Assembly (NCBI GenBank): GCA_016194975.1
Contig: JACQAM010000006.1
Coordinates: 1-64,000 of the forward strand
Direction of reading: 5' to 3'
Origin: Bacteroidota bacterium
GTDB lineage: Bacteria > Bacteroidota > Bacteroidia > Palsa-965
Length of the DNA: 64,000 nt
Below the pieces are notes generated by a model that was given only the letters and a program-made list of their open reading frames with translations, was not told the DNA's origin and made no database searches. The position numbers were made by a program, and so were the translations under genes. The first letter of the stretch is position 1; the number at the start of each line of letters is the position of its first letter. Below are positions 52,040 to 61,924 of the stretch, one piece after another.

Positions 52040-54529
52040 ATGCTAAGAAGGCTACGAATGATTATGGCGCTTACCGTAGTTGCCATTATTCCGCTTACAT
52101 CTCCCGCCCAGCTTTTTATCAATGAATATACCGCTGCCAACACAACCGGAACGGATGTAGATGCATTCGGAATGTTTGAGGATTGGGTAGAACTTTACAA
52201 TGCAGGTGCCGCTTCTGTGAATCTCACCGGTTATCACATGAGTGACAATGCTGCGAATCCCATAAAGTGGGCTTTCCCTTCGGGAACAATTGCCCCTAAT
52301 GGATTTCTCAAAGTGATCTGCTCCGGAAGGAATACCGTTTTTTCAGGGGAACTTCACACCAGCTTTAAATTGACACAATGTAAACCTGATCAGATCCTTC
52401 TTGCCGATCCTGCCGGAGCCATCATCGATTCATTGACCATGAAAAGAAATCAGCTTGATCATACATGGGGACGAACAACTGATGGCGCGAATACATGGAG
52501 CGTTTTTCTCACGCCGACTTTCGGAACTTCAAATAATACCGGAACACCTTATTTGCCTTATGCAACTAAGCCTGTATTCAGTCTCGCACCAGGATATTAC
52601 AACGGATCTCAAACACTTTCTCTTTCAACGCCGGATCCGAATATTACCATTCATTACACAACGAATGGCAATGATCCCACCACTTCCGATCCTGTTTATT
52701 CTTCTCCTATTTCCATTTCATCCACCGAAGTAATTCGCGCGCGCGCATTCAGCAGCACGCCTAATATTCCGCTGAGTTTTTGCGAAACAAATTCTTATTT
52801 CATCAGTGTGGCTCTGCATACCCTTGCTACTGTTTCTATTTGTGGAGATCAGATCCTACAATTGATGAATGGGACTCAATTCTATCCTACTACTGAACTC
52901 GAATATTTCGATAAGAGCGGAACATTCAGAACAGAAGTAGGAGGAAATTCAAACAAACACGGAAACGATTCATGGGCCTATAGCCAAAGAGGAATTGATT
53001 TTGTTTCACAGGATCAGCAGGGATATGGGTATTGCCTGAAATGGAAAATTTTTAACGCAAAACCAAGACAAAAATTCGCGCGCATTATTTTAAAAGCGGC
53101 GGCGAATGATAATTATCCCTTCGAGCCTGGTAGTGCGCATATCCGCGATGCGTATTGTCAAACCCTTTCGCAGCAGGGAAATCTTCACCTCGACGAGCGT
53201 TCCTATGAACCTTGTATTCTTTATGTGAACGGACAGTATTGGGGCGTGTACGAGATCCGCGAAAAAGTAGATGACAATGATTTTACAGAATATTATTACA
53301 ACGAAACTGATCCTTATTTACAGATGTTGCAAACTTGGGGAGGAACGTGGTCAGCTTACGGAGGGCCCCAGGCGCAAACGGATTGGAACACGATTGAAAA
53401 TTTTATTGTTTCCAATAATATGGCGCTCCCTGCAAACTGGGCGCACGTAGATACTATTTACAATTGGAAAAGTTTGTGTGATTATGTGATCCTGAATTCC
53501 ATCGCCGTCACTTCCGACTGGCTTAACTGGAATACGGAATGGTGGAGAGGACAAAATCCCGCAGGAACCGAACACAAATGGAGATATTGTTTGTGGGATA
53601 ATGACGCCACATTCGGCCATTACATTAACTACACCGGAATTCCGGATACTTCTCCCAATGCAGATCCCTGCAATCCTGAATCACTGCCTGATCCAGGCGG
53701 ACAAGGGCACATTCCTGTTCTCAATGCGCTCATGGCGAATCCAACATTCAAACAGTATTACATCTCCCGCTATGCTGATCTGCTGAATACTTCACTGAGT
53801 TGCGATACCATGCTCAATACGCTCGATACAATGATCGCTCACATTGCACCCGAAATGCCGGGGCAAATTGCAAGATGGGGAGGAAGTGTTGCGCAGTGGC
53901 AGGGAAATGTATCCACGATGCGCACTTACATCAACACACGTTGTACTGCAATACAACAGGGCATGATCAACTGCTACGGCCTTACCGGGCCTTACAACGT
54001 TACGATCAGTGTTTCTCCTGTCGGTGCAGGAACTGTGGATGTGAATTCAATTCACCTCGATCAGTTTCCATGGAGTGGATTGTATTATGGCGGGATCAAT
54101 GTTATTTTAAAAACCGCGCCAACTTCTACGCAATACACTTTTGATCACTGGGAAATGACGAGCACACCATCTCCTTCTTCTACCAGTGATAGTGTGACGA
54201 TCAATCTTGCAGGTCCCGATAATATTGTTGCTGTTTACAAAACGAATGAAGTGTTGTTGAATGTTTTCATTCCGACTGCATTCTCGCCGAACGGCGACGG
54301 TCAGAATGATGTGCTTAACCTTCACGGCCTCGACGGGCAAACTTTTGAATTTCTTGTTTTCAATCGCTGGGGCCAGCCGGTTTTTGAATCATCAAGTTCA
54401 TCCGATGGCTGGGATGGAAAAACAGATGGCAAACCGGATCCTTCCGGCGTGTATGCATACATTCTGAAAGTAACACATGCCGACGGAACCATCGAACAGA
54501 AATCAGGCAACATCACCTTGATGCGTTGA
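52040..54529 (+). CDS. Type B T9SS substrate with lamin-tail and CotH kinase-like domains (829 aa)
   Basis: Signal peptide ending TSPAQ. Then a lamin-tail domain (LFINEYTAANTTGTDVDAFG; DWVELYNAGAASVNLTGYH), and a chitobiase C-terminal-like domain (ITIHYTTNGNDPTTSDPVYS). A CotH-like domain follows at about residues 260-620 (YEPCILYVNGQYWGVYEIREK; KWRYCLWDNDATFGHY); spore-coat CotH is a protein kinase. The end is a gliding-motility type B sorting domain: FIPTAFSPNGDGQNDVLN, then FNRWGQPVFES and SGVYAYILKV. Exported by T9SS, surface-attached. The next gene is PorP/SprF, a pairing typical for type B substrates. Confidence 0.88.
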   Translation: MLRRLRMIMALTVVAIIPLTSPAQLFINEYTAANTTGTDVDAFGMFEDWVELYNAGAASVNLTGYHMSDNAANPIKWAFPSGTIAPNGFLKVICSGRNTVFSGELHTSFKLTQCKPDQILLADPAGAIIDSLTMKRNQLDHTWGRTTDGANTWSVFLTPTFGTSNNTGTPYLPYATKPVFSLAPGYYNGSQTLSLSTPDPNITIHYTTNGNDPTTSDPVYSSPISISSTEVIRARAFSSTPNIPLSFCETNSYFISVALHTLATVSICGDQILQLMNGTQFYPTTELEYFDKSGTFRTEVGGNSNKHGNDSWAYSQRGIDFVSQDQQGYGYCLKWKIFNAKPRQKFARIILKAAANDNYPFEPGSAHIRDAYCQTLSQQGNLHLDERSYEPCILYVNGQYWGVYEIREKVDDNDFTEYYYNETDPYLQMLQTWGGTWSAYGGPQAQTDWNTIENFIVSNNMALPANWAHVDTIYNWKSLCDYVILNSIAVTSDWLNWNTEWWRGQNPAGTEHKWRYCLWDNDATFGHYINYTGIPDTSPNADPCNPESLPDPGGQGHIPVLNALMANPTFKQYYISRYADLLNTSLSCDTMLNTLDTMIAHIAPEMPGQIARWGGSVAQWQGNVSTMRTYINTRCTAIQQGMINCYGLTGPYNVTISVSPVGAGTVDVNSIHLDQFPWSGLYYGGINVILKTAPTSTQYTFDHWEMTSTPSPSSTSDSVTINLAGPDNIVAVYKTNEVLLNVFIPTAFSPNGDGQNDVLNLHGLDGQTFEFLVFNRWGQPVFESSSSSDGWDGKTDGKPDPSGVYAYILKVTHADGTIEQKSGNITLMR

Positions 54530-54546
54530 TCTAAGTGCGGACGAAC

Positions 54547-55575
54547 ATGAAGAAGTCATTTATTTTATTTCTTTCATTTTTTTTTCTCCTGAAAAATTTT
54601 TCGGCGCAGGATATTCACTTCACACAATTCAATGAAAATCCAATGCACATCAATCCGGCTTATACCGGGATGTTCGACGGATTATTCCGCGTTACACTCA
54701 ATTATCGGAATCAGTGGGCGAGTATGGGCCATCCGTACACGACGTCTGCTGCTGCATTCGATATGCCATTGCTTTACGCGCCGCATAGGGCGTACATCGG
54801 TGTTGGTGCTTTTCTCTATCATGACCAGGCGGGCGATTCCAAATTCGGAACATTCCAGGGATTGCTTTCTGCAAGCGGAATTGTACCGCTGAATGATTAC
54901 AATAAATTTTCTGCAGGAATACAGGGAGGATTTTCGCAGCGGTCAGCAACAATTTCTTCACTCACATGGGAGAATCAGTATGTGAACGGAAGTTTTGATC
55001 CTACTGCTGTATCGAATGAAGGAAATCTTCTCACTTCTTTTCCTTACGCCGATCTTTCTGCGGGAATTGCTTACCAGTACCGGAGTGTAGCAGGAAATAT
55101 TGCGGGCAAAGATGTGTTCGAATTGAATTGCGGCGGAAGTGTTTATCATTTCAATAAACCGGAACAGAAATTTCACGGTGGTGGTGGCGAACGTCTCGAT
55201 CAGCGTTACGTTGCGCATGTGCAGTTACGATTCGATATTCCTGATACAAAATGGAGCGTTCGTCCTTCTGCGTATTACATGGTGCAAGGGCCGGCGAGTG
55301 AATTTGTTTTCGGCGGACTCGTTCGTTACCGCATCAAGAACGGAACGAAGATCACCAACTTTTTCAGCGAATCAGGAATTGGTTTGGGTTGCAGTTACCG
55401 GTGGAAAGATGCGATACTTCCGCAATTGTATTATGATCTCGGCGATTTTTTCATTGGCATGTCGTACGATTTCAATATTTCGGATTATGCGATCGCATCA
55501 CATCACAATGGCGGATTTGAAATAACTTTGCGTTACGCCAACCTGAACGCCGCACTTTATAAAAATAAGAAATGA
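54547..55575 (+). CDS. PorP/SprF-family outer-membrane protein (T9SS associated)
   Basis: Start at MKKSFILFLSFFFLLKNFS (54547), 342 aa. QDIHFTQFNENPMHINPAYTGMFDG is the PorP/SprF signature, followed by YRNQWASMGHPYTTSAAAFD and a C-terminal beta-barrel (FFIGMSYDFNISDYA). These proteins serve as surface anchors or stabilisers for type B T9SS cargo. Its start is 17 bases after the CotH-type gene's stop, so it is cotranscribed with its likely client. Confidence 0.93.
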   Translation: MKKSFILFLSFFFLLKNFSAQDIHFTQFNENPMHINPAYTGMFDGLFRVTLNYRNQWASMGHPYTTSAAAFDMPLLYAPHRAYIGVGAFLYHDQAGDSKFGTFQGLLSASGIVPLNDYNKFSAGIQGGFSQRSATISSLTWENQYVNGSFDPTAVSNEGNLLTSFPYADLSAGIAYQYRSVAGNIAGKDVFELNCGGSVYHFNKPEQKFHGGGGERLDQRYVAHVQLRFDIPDTKWSVRPSAYYMVQGPASEFVFGGLVRYRIKNGTKITNFFSESGIGLGCSYRWKDAILPQLYYDLGDFFIGMSYDFNISDYAIASHHNGGFEITLRYANLNAALYKNKK

Positions 55576-55585
55576 GCTTTTTGTC

Positions 55586-55717
55586 ATGATAGAAAAAATC
55601 AAAGCGTTCAATCGCAAATACCTGAAACATTTTCCTGATATATGGCAATATCTTCTCCTGATATTGCTTTCTATCATTGCGTGGGTGTTTTTTCTCACAC
55701 CGCCCACACATCGCTGA
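55586..55717 (+). CDS. Small single-pass membrane protein (43 aa)
   Basis: ATG at 55586, TGA at 55715-55717. A basic N-terminus (MIEKIKAFNRKYLKH) is followed by a hydrophobic helix (YLLLILLSIIAWVFFL) and a short TPPTHR tail, so N-in orientation is likely. It lies ten bases after the PorP/SprF stop, as if the last gene of that operon. Not recognised; length makes it uncertain. Confidence 0.5.
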   Translation: MIEKIKAFNRKYLKHFPDIWQYLLLILLSIIAWVFFLTPPTHR

Positions 55718-55762
55718 AAAATATTTTCGCAGAAAAATTTCTTCCCACTAAGTTGATTGTTA

Positions 55763-56296
55763 ATGGCTAATTTTGCCGTCAACTTAAATTCATTCACCAA
55801 CGTGTCTGATCTCATTTTACGCCCGGCTTCTGAAACCGATATTCCCGTGATCATTCAACTCGCTGATCGCATCTGGAAAGAACACTATTCACCGATCATC
55901 GGATTGCCGCAGGTAGAATACATGCTCACTAAAAGTTATTCTTCCTCAAGCATCAGGGAACAGATGGAAAGCGGCGAACGATTTTTTTTAGCATACGAAA
56001 ACAAAATTCCGATCGGTTACATTTCTGTTCTTGAAAAAAATGATGGAGAATATTTTCTTCATAAATTCTATATTGAAATGAAAGAGCAGGGAAGAGGGCT
56101 CGGCAAAAAAATATTCGGAATGATGGTTGAAAAATTTCCCGCGTGCAACAGCATGCGCCTGCAGGTGAACCGGCTCAACTTCAAAGCCATTAATTTTTAT
56201 TTCAAACTCGGATTTACCATTGAGTATGCAAAGAATTTCGACATTGGCGAAGGATACTCGATGGATGATTACATGATGATCCTGCGAAGAAAATAA
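55763..56296 (+). CDS. GNAT-family N-acetyltransferase (177 aa)
   Basis: Start at MANFAVNLNSF (55763). The GNAT fold shows LILRPASETDIPVIIQLAD, then FLHKFYIEMKEQGRGLGKKIFGMM, the acetyl-CoA-binding Q/RxxGxG/A loop (QGRGLG), and LQVNRLNFKAINFYFKLGFTI. Substrate unknown; the IxLADRIWxEHY start resembles enzymes acting on small amines or protein N-termini. Convergent with the DUF5916 gene. Confidence 0.87.
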   Translation: MANFAVNLNSFTNVSDLILRPASETDIPVIIQLADRIWKEHYSPIIGLPQVEYMLTKSYSSSSIREQMESGERFFLAYENKIPIGYISVLEKNDGEYFLHKFYIEMKEQGRGLGKKIFGMMVEKFPACNSMRLQVNRLNFKAINFYFKLGFTIEYAKNFDIGEGYSMDDYMMILRRK

Positions 56297-56333
56297 TTTG
56301 TTGTTCAGCAAAATTAATTAAGACTCACGAAGA

Positions 56334-58802
56334 TCACTTCTGTGCACGTCGCTTGTGCGCAACAGAATTGTAATCGAGATAATAAAGCAGGCTGAGTGAA
56401 ACCTGGTTGAACTGCGGAGCTTTCACCGTCGAATTGAAATTATTGAAATAATTGTAATCGATCATCGCCTGTTCATTCAGCACATTCTGTTTCCAGGAAA
56501 TACTCAGTGTGCTGCCGGGTGCGAAGATCCACCTGTAAACCATATCCACACTCGCAGAATTGAAACTGAAATTATGATCGCCTGTGTAATTCACATAATC
56601 GGTAAGCGTTCCGTCATTATTCAACACATAATAACCGAGATAATTCCCGGTTTCCCAGTAATGACGTGCAATGAATGAGATGGACATGTCTTTCATGAAG
56701 ACGAACGAAGTAGAAAAAGAATTTTCTACTGTGCGCAATTCTCTTCTCCCGAAAACAATGGTTCCGTCACTTTCTGTTTCCACCCAGCCGCGATCACCGT
56801 TATCATCACTATAGTCTGAACTCAAACTGAGCGTAAACCTGTTTCCTGCACGGAAGAATAAGGTGGTGCCGATACCGAAGAAAGGATTCGGAGGTATCGT
56901 AGTGCTGATCTGCTCTGTAGATCCGCCGTGAAAATTGAATCCGAGACTTAGTTTTTTATTTTCGTTGGTATTGATTCCTGCAAACGTGTAAAACAATCTC
57001 GGGCGCAAATAAAATCTTCCATCTACACGAGGTTCATAGAAGTCACGTTCTTTAACCGGGTTGAATTCTCCACCGAGGTAAACGTTCCAGAAATTTTTCA
57101 GTGTCGCATTGCTGAACATATCGATGTTGAATCCCGTCATGATGCCTGTAGTAAGGTTGTCGCTGTAAGTAGCGCTCGCGTTAAAGAACGCATTATTGAA
57201 ACATTTCCACGGGTTGAAAATATTATAGGAGAAATCAATATTATTATTCGAGTAATTTGTTTCGCGGTTAATGCCCATATCATTGCAATCCCATTGCTTG
57301 TTCACCTCCTGACGATTGATACCGTACTGGAATTTTCCGCCGTTCTTGTATATCCCTGCATTGTAATAATAGCCGATCTTCGAAGTGAATTCTCCTACAC
57401 TTCCGGTTGGCGTCATCACGTTGCTTACTCCGCCTGCACCAACCACACCCCACGTATTTTTTTTATTGTTCAGCACAAAACCAGATGCCGTTACATTCGC
57501 GCTACGAAATCCGTGAGAGCGGATTACATTGGTATTTGTAATGAAAACATCTGAACTGTTCTTCAACTGCTGGTCAAAAACAAAAATATTATAGTTCGAT
57601 GAAGGTTCAGTGAGAATATTCCGCGTCTTGCCAGTGAGTGTGTCCTTTGCGATCGCGTACGTATTATCCACGTACGCGTTGAGCAACCCGATTCCAAGTC
57701 CGCCGTTCGTTCTTCCTGAAAGTTTGGTTGCATTCAGCAAATGCGATTGTGATGGATTTTTTATGATCACTTCATTCGAATCAGTAAGGTAAGGCGCGGA
57801 ATAAAAATTACTTGGTGTGCGGCCAATTCTTCTCGAATAAAAAATATCGCCACGAGTGAAAAGATCCGTTCCTTCTGTGAAGAAAGGACGCTGATCCTGG
57901 TATTGAATTTCAAACGGGCCAAGATTCTTCACAATGTTATCACTCTTCACCTGGCTGAAATCAGGAAGCAAAGTCATATCGAGTGTGAAACTTTCATTGA
58001 TACCATACTTCAGGTTCATTCCGCCGGAAAGACTCATTGAAGGATTTGTTTCTCCGAAGCGCGAATCTTTTTGCCAGATCGTGGTGAGATAAGGCGTGAC
58101 TGAAAGGCGAACTGGTTCTTTGATGTCGGTCAATCCTTTGAGCAATCCCCAATATTTCATTGAGTTCGCTTTCTCCTTCGGAGTTTGCGCCCATTGATCA
58201 TATTCGAATTTCCGCTGAATATTTCTCGCAAGCTGCAATCCCCAAATTTGTTCGTGCGACGTCGGGAAGCGTAACGCCGACCATGGAATTTTCATTTCAA
58301 CACTCCAGCCATTGGAAAGAATTTTCACTTCACTTTCCCAAACTGCATTGAAAGAATAATCGGAAAGTCTCGAATCTCCTTGTACGCCGGATGCACTTAC
58401 AGAAAATGTGAACGCATCCTGTTGTGTGTTGTACGTATCGAAACGCACTATGAAATTATCGGCATTCAGGTAATCATCTCTTGTTCCGAGTTGCCGTTTG
58501 ATACTGTCGGGATTATTATCGTAACACATTGCACCGAGGTAAATGGCCTGGTCGTCATAAAGAATGCGCACATCAGTTGGAAAACTCACAGCAGCTTTTT
58601 CTACCGGGCTGTACTGAATGAAATCGCCGGCAACTTCTGCATCTTTCCAGGCATCATCATCGAGTTTACCATCTATCTTCGGCGCAACTTCCGCCCGTTT
58701 CGTGGAAAGTATTTTTCTTACAATGCTTGTGTCATCCACATTGCCGGCCGACAAGCGGAAGCAATTCAGAAAAATAATGATCGTGAGCAGGTTTATTCTC
58801 AT
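56334..58802 (-). CDS. DUF5916 outer-membrane protein with CBM9-like N-terminal domain (822 aa)
   Basis: Signal peptide MRINLLTIIIFLNCFRLSAG. A CBM9-like carbohydrate-binding domain spans about residues 35-215 (PKIDGKLDDDAWKDAEVAGDF; VRILYDDQAIYLGAMCYD; WSVEMKIPWSALRFP). DUF5916 follows (SFTLDMTLLPDFSQVKSDN; DQRPFFTEGTDLFT), then a beta-barrel with alternating aromatic strands to the C-terminus. It probably sits in the outer membrane and may take part in binding or uptake of glycans; this is inferred from the CBM9 domain. Single-gene unit, convergent to the GNAT gene. Confidence 0.88.
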   Translation of the reverse strand: MRINLLTIIIFLNCFRLSAGNVDDTSIVRKILSTKRAEVAPKIDGKLDDDAWKDAEVAGDFIQYSPVEKAAVSFPTDVRILYDDQAIYLGAMCYDNNPDSIKRQLGTRDDYLNADNFIVRFDTYNTQQDAFTFSVSASGVQGDSRLSDYSFNAVWESEVKILSNGWSVEMKIPWSALRFPTSHEQIWGLQLARNIQRKFEYDQWAQTPKEKANSMKYWGLLKGLTDIKEPVRLSVTPYLTTIWQKDSRFGETNPSMSLSGGMNLKYGINESFTLDMTLLPDFSQVKSDNIVKNLGPFEIQYQDQRPFFTEGTDLFTRGDIFYSRRIGRTPSNFYSAPYLTDSNEVIIKNPSQSHLLNATKLSGRTNGGLGIGLLNAYVDNTYAIAKDTLTGKTRNILTEPSSNYNIFVFDQQLKNSSDVFITNTNVIRSHGFRSANVTASGFVLNNKKNTWGVVGAGGVSNVMTPTGSVGEFTSKIGYYYNAGIYKNGGKFQYGINRQEVNKQWDCNDMGINRETNYSNNNIDFSYNIFNPWKCFNNAFFNASATYSDNLTTGIMTGFNIDMFSNATLKNFWNVYLGGEFNPVKERDFYEPRVDGRFYLRPRLFYTFAGINTNENKKLSLGFNFHGGSTEQISTTIPPNPFFGIGTTLFFRAGNRFTLSLSSDYSDDNGDRGWVETESDGTIVFGRRELRTVENSFSTSFVFMKDMSISFIARHYWETGNYLGYYVLNNDGTLTDYVNYTGDHNFSFNSASVDMVYRWIFAPGSTLSISWKQNVLNEQAMIDYNYFNNFNSTVKAPQFNQVSLSLLYYLDYNSVAHKRRAQK

Positions 58803-58896
58803 TGGAAAATGTGTTGCAAAGATGTTTGATAAAAAACGTATTAAAAAATGAAATCTGATGAATGGGGGTTAAATAATGTGAAGGGAAAGGGAAATG

Positions 58897-58989
58897 TACG
58901 ATGTACGATTTTCAATTTAAAAATATCGGCGAATTTGAATGTTGACATTGGTTCAAAAAGAAATTGTATATCGTAAATAGTACATCGTA
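58897..58989. repeat. REP-like inverted repeat upstream of sucC
   Basis: TACGATGTACGATTTTCAATTT (58897-58918, 22 bases, shown here only by its ends) has the partner AAATTG...ATCGTA...GTACATCGTA (58961-58989). Arms share TACGATGTAC, ATCGTA and CAATTT in inverted order. It is an AT-rich intergenic repeat of the sort often found many times per genome; a TATATTTG box (58998-59005) follows but lacks a -33 box. Confidence 0.5.
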
Positions 58990-59025
58990 AATCCCGATAT
59001 ATTTGTCTCTCTAAAAAACGCCACT

Positions 59026-60237
59026 ATGAATCTTCACGAATACCAGGGTAAAATAATTCTGAAAAAATTCGGAGTTCCTGTACAGGAAGGAATCGTTGCC
59101 GAGACGCCTGAAAATGCAGTGAGCGCTGCACAGGAACTTTCGAAACAAACCGGCACTTCGTGGTGGGTGGTGAAATCACAGATACACGCAGGCGGGCGCG
59201 GGAAAGGAAAAATAAAAGGCACAGAACAGCGCGGAGTTGTTCTTGCAAAATCACTCGATGAAGTAAAAACTTTTTCAAAAAATATTCTTGGCAATTTTCT
59301 CGTTACAAAACAAACCGGCGAGAATGGAAAAAAAGTAAATAAAGTTCTGATCGCGCAGGATGTTTATTATCCCGGCCCGGAAAAACCTGCAGAATTCTAT
59401 TTGAGTGTGTTGCTCAATCGCGGCAAAGGAAGAAATATCATCATGTATTCTCCGCAGGGCGGAATGGATATTGAATCGGTGGCACACGATACACCGGAAC
59501 TGATCTTCACGGAAGAAATAGATCCGAAAGTAGGTTTGCGTGATTTCCAGTGCAGGAGAATTGCATTCAATCTCGGTTTAAGCGGCGATGCTTTTAAAAA
59601 CATGCAGAAATTCATTCGTGCAATTTATTCCACTTATGAGGCGATCGATGCGAGTATGTTTGAAATAAATCCTGTTCTCAAAACTTCCGATGCAAAAATT
59701 ATTGCCGTCGATTCAAAAGTTACCGTCGATAACAACGGACTTTTCCGTCATCCCGATATTGCACAGATGCGCGATACTACCGAGGAAGATCCGACTGAAG
59801 TAGAAGCTGGAAGCCATGGATTGAATTATGTGAAGCTTGATGGTAATGTAGGATGCATGGTAAATGGAGCCGGCCTTGCCATGGCAACAATGGATATCAT
59901 TAAACTTTCCGGTGGCGATCCTGCGAATTTTCTCGACGTAGGTGGAACTGCAAATGCTGCAAGAGTAGAACAGGCGTTCAGAATAATTCTCCGCGATAAA
60001 AATGTGAAGGCGATCCTTGTGAATATTTTCGGTGGCATCGTGCGTTGCGACCGCGTAGCGCAGGGGATCGTGGATGCGTACAGGAACATCGGGAATATTT
60101 CAGTTCCGATCATTGTGCGATTGCAGGGAACAAATGCCGAAGAAGCGAAAAAGATAATCACAGAGTCGGGGTTGAAAGTTTATTCGGCTATTCAATTGCA
60201 GGAAGCTGCCGATCTCGTGAAGGAAGTGTTGAAATAA
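59026..60237 (+). CDS. sucC: Succinyl-CoA synthetase (ADP-forming) beta subunit
   Basis: 403 aa, family length about 390-400. Starts MNLHEYQGKIILKKFGVPVQ, with the ATP-grasp sequence VVKSQIHAGGRGKGKIKG near residue 46, LFEINPVL-type motif (here FEINPVLKT) and NFLDVGGTANAARVEQAF, then VNIFGGIVRCDRVAQGI. It makes succinyl-phosphate and ATP in the citric acid cycle with SucD. sucD is not adjacent here, which is common in Bacteroidota. Convergent with the DUF4440 gene. Confidence 0.96.
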   Translation: MNLHEYQGKIILKKFGVPVQEGIVAETPENAVSAAQELSKQTGTSWWVVKSQIHAGGRGKGKIKGTEQRGVVLAKSLDEVKTFSKNILGNFLVTKQTGENGKKVNKVLIAQDVYYPGPEKPAEFYLSVLLNRGKGRNIIMYSPQGGMDIESVAHDTPELIFTEEIDPKVGLRDFQCRRIAFNLGLSGDAFKNMQKFIRAIYSTYEAIDASMFEINPVLKTSDAKIIAVDSKVTVDNNGLFRHPDIAQMRDTTEEDPTEVEAGSHGLNYVKLDGNVGCMVNGAGLAMATMDIIKLSGGDPANFLDVGGTANAARVEQAFRIILRDKNVKAILVNIFGGIVRCDRVAQGIVDAYRNIGNISVPIIVRLQGTNAEEAKKIITESGLKVYSAIQLQEAADLVKEVLK

Positions 60238-60323
60238 AATTCAAAAAAATAAAAATTCAAAATTCCAAAACCAGGGCGCTGGTCACTGAGAACGAAGTCA
60301 ATCAGTCTTGCGCTAGGAATTTG

Positions 60324-60836
60324 TCATTTTGAATTTATTGCCTGAGGCGGCAACTCATTCCACATTTCTACTGCAATTTTGTATTTGCCATTTACTAATT
60401 TCCAGATCGTCAGGTATTTTCTGTTTCCGCCGAATGATTGAGAGCCGCGCTTTCCTGATAAAGTTTCTATCCCCGATTCATACAACACATCTTTCGTTCC
60501 GTTGAGTGAAACCATTATTCGTTGTTCGAAAGTAATTTCAGGCATGTAGCTGCAATAAGTTTTCACGCCTTGTTTCCCGGTGAAGATCGTTTGCTGATTG
60601 GCGAGGATTTGGATGTCGTCGGAATAAAGATCAAGAAGAGAATCTCCGTTACCGCTGGTAAGAAACTTCGCGTATTTATTTTCAAGCTGCCTGATCGTTT
60701 CCTTTTCCGATTGTGGATCGAATGTCGGTGGAGGAACAATGCAGATGATGGAATCAGTTTTCTTTTTTTCCTGGTTTTCATTCGCGCATGAAGCGGAAAC
60801 TACGGTGATGAATAGCAATGGGAATAATATTTTCAT
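60324..60836 (-). CDS. DUF4440 / SnoaL-like lipoprotein (170 aa)
   Basis: Start chosen at MKILFPLLFITVVSASC (60836), giving a lipobox SASC; the longer start (60878) adds 14 residues and spoils it. KETIRQLENKYAKFLTSGN, then SLLDLYSDDIQILANQQTIFTGKQG and RKYLTIWKLVNGKYKIAVEMWN are typical of the NTF2-like DUF4440 fold. Its 5' end is 83 bases from the methyltransferase start on the opposite strand. Ligand unknown. Confidence 0.85.
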   Translation of the reverse strand: MKILFPLLFITVVSASCANENQEKKKTDSIICIVPPPTFDPQSEKETIRQLENKYAKFLTSGNGDSLLDLYSDDIQILANQQTIFTGKQGVKTYCSYMPEITFEQRIMVSLNGTKDVLYESGIETLSGKRGSQSFGGNRKYLTIWKLVNGKYKIAVEMWNELPPQAINSK

Positions 60837-60919
60837 CTTGCAAAGTAAAACAAATTGCGTACTTAATGGTATCTTCATCGCCTCTCGGTTTAAAAAACAA
60901 TTTCAATTCTGCTGAAATA

Positions 60920-61888
60920 ATGGAAACTAAAAAAATGAAAGTCGGCCCGAAATCAAAGGGAATGATTGAACCACACAATGCTGCTTACAATCCGATGGAT
61001 AAAATATTCCGGCTCATCATGGGCGATTTTGCTTCGGTGTCGAATTCATGGCCGGGAGATTATGGTGAAGCAACGCTTGCAAATATCCGGAAGGCACAAC
61101 AGGCGAAATATGAAAACTATTTTCATTACCTCGGTTTAAAAGAAAATGCGGGAATGAAAATTTTTGAAATAGGCCCGGGTTGGGGGCCATTCTCCGATTA
61201 TTGCAGGGGAAAAGGTGTGGATGTCACTTCTATTTGCCCTGGGAAAAATCAATATGAATATTTAAAAAAATCGGGACACAATGTTCACCGTGAAGTGTGG
61301 CAGGAATTCAAACCGGACAATGGGCCGTTCGATGCGATCGTGGTGATGGGTTCTCCGGAACATTTTGTTTCACCCAAAGATTTTGTCAATGGAAAACAGG
61401 ATAAAATTTACCGGCAGTTTTTCGATTACTGTTACGGATTATTGAAACCCGGCGGAAGGATCGGCGGGCAATTCATGACCTTCGACGGAAAAGAATGTGA
61501 TTATGCAAAACTCCAGGTGGAGAAAGAAGGAACAGATGATGAAACGCAGAAAAATTATCACATCGGGCTTTTGTTGTATCGTTATCCGGATGCGTGGTTG
61601 CCGCGCGATTTCAAACATTTCTTTTCCTGTTCGAAAGAAGGAGATTACAAAGTGATCAAAGTGGTGGATGGAAGAAAACATTATGTGTGGACCATGAGAG
61701 GATGGAAAAATCATTTCAATAAGGTCACGCCTGTCAGCAAATGGTTCAAGGTAACGGGACTCGTCATTCACGGAGTTTTCAATAAAGATTTTGGTTACTG
61801 GGCGAAAGCCTTCTGGAAACAATCGAACCGTTTGTGTTTTGAAAAAGGATGGATGGGACATGAATTTTTCTTCGTGGAGAAACAATGA
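60920..61888 (+). CDS. SAM-dependent methyltransferase, cyclopropane-fatty-acid-synthase-like (322 aa)
   Basis: Start chosen at METKKMKVGPKSKG (60920); the 34 residues before it overlap the divergent lipoprotein gene and show no homology pattern. FEIGPGWGPFSDYCRGKGVDVTSI is the SAM-binding glycine loop of the CFAS/Mycolic acid synthase group (GxGWG). FDAIVVMGSPEHF and YGLLKPGGRIGGQFMTF fit the acidic and post-IV motifs. The substrate could be a lipid or a small molecule; full CFA synthase is longer (about 380 aa), so call is by family only. Confidence 0.85.
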   Translation: METKKMKVGPKSKGMIEPHNAAYNPMDKIFRLIMGDFASVSNSWPGDYGEATLANIRKAQQAKYENYFHYLGLKENAGMKIFEIGPGWGPFSDYCRGKGVDVTSICPGKNQYEYLKKSGHNVHREVWQEFKPDNGPFDAIVVMGSPEHFVSPKDFVNGKQDKIYRQFFDYCYGLLKPGGRIGGQFMTFDGKECDYAKLQVEKEGTDDETQKNYHIGLLLYRYPDAWLPRDFKHFFSCSKEGDYKVIKVVDGRKHYVWTMRGWKNHFNKVTPVSKWFKVTGLVIHGVFNKDFGYWAKAFWKQSNRLCFEKGWMGHEFFFVEKQ

Positions 61889-61924
61889 AAATTAATTCCT
61901 GATACATTCCGAAAAAATATTTTT

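Noticed and set aside
58998-59005. TATATTTG as a promoter of sucC.
   Set aside because: Matches the -7 box but has no -33 TTTG at 18-21 bases and would leave a very short leader; kept only as a note in the repeat entry.
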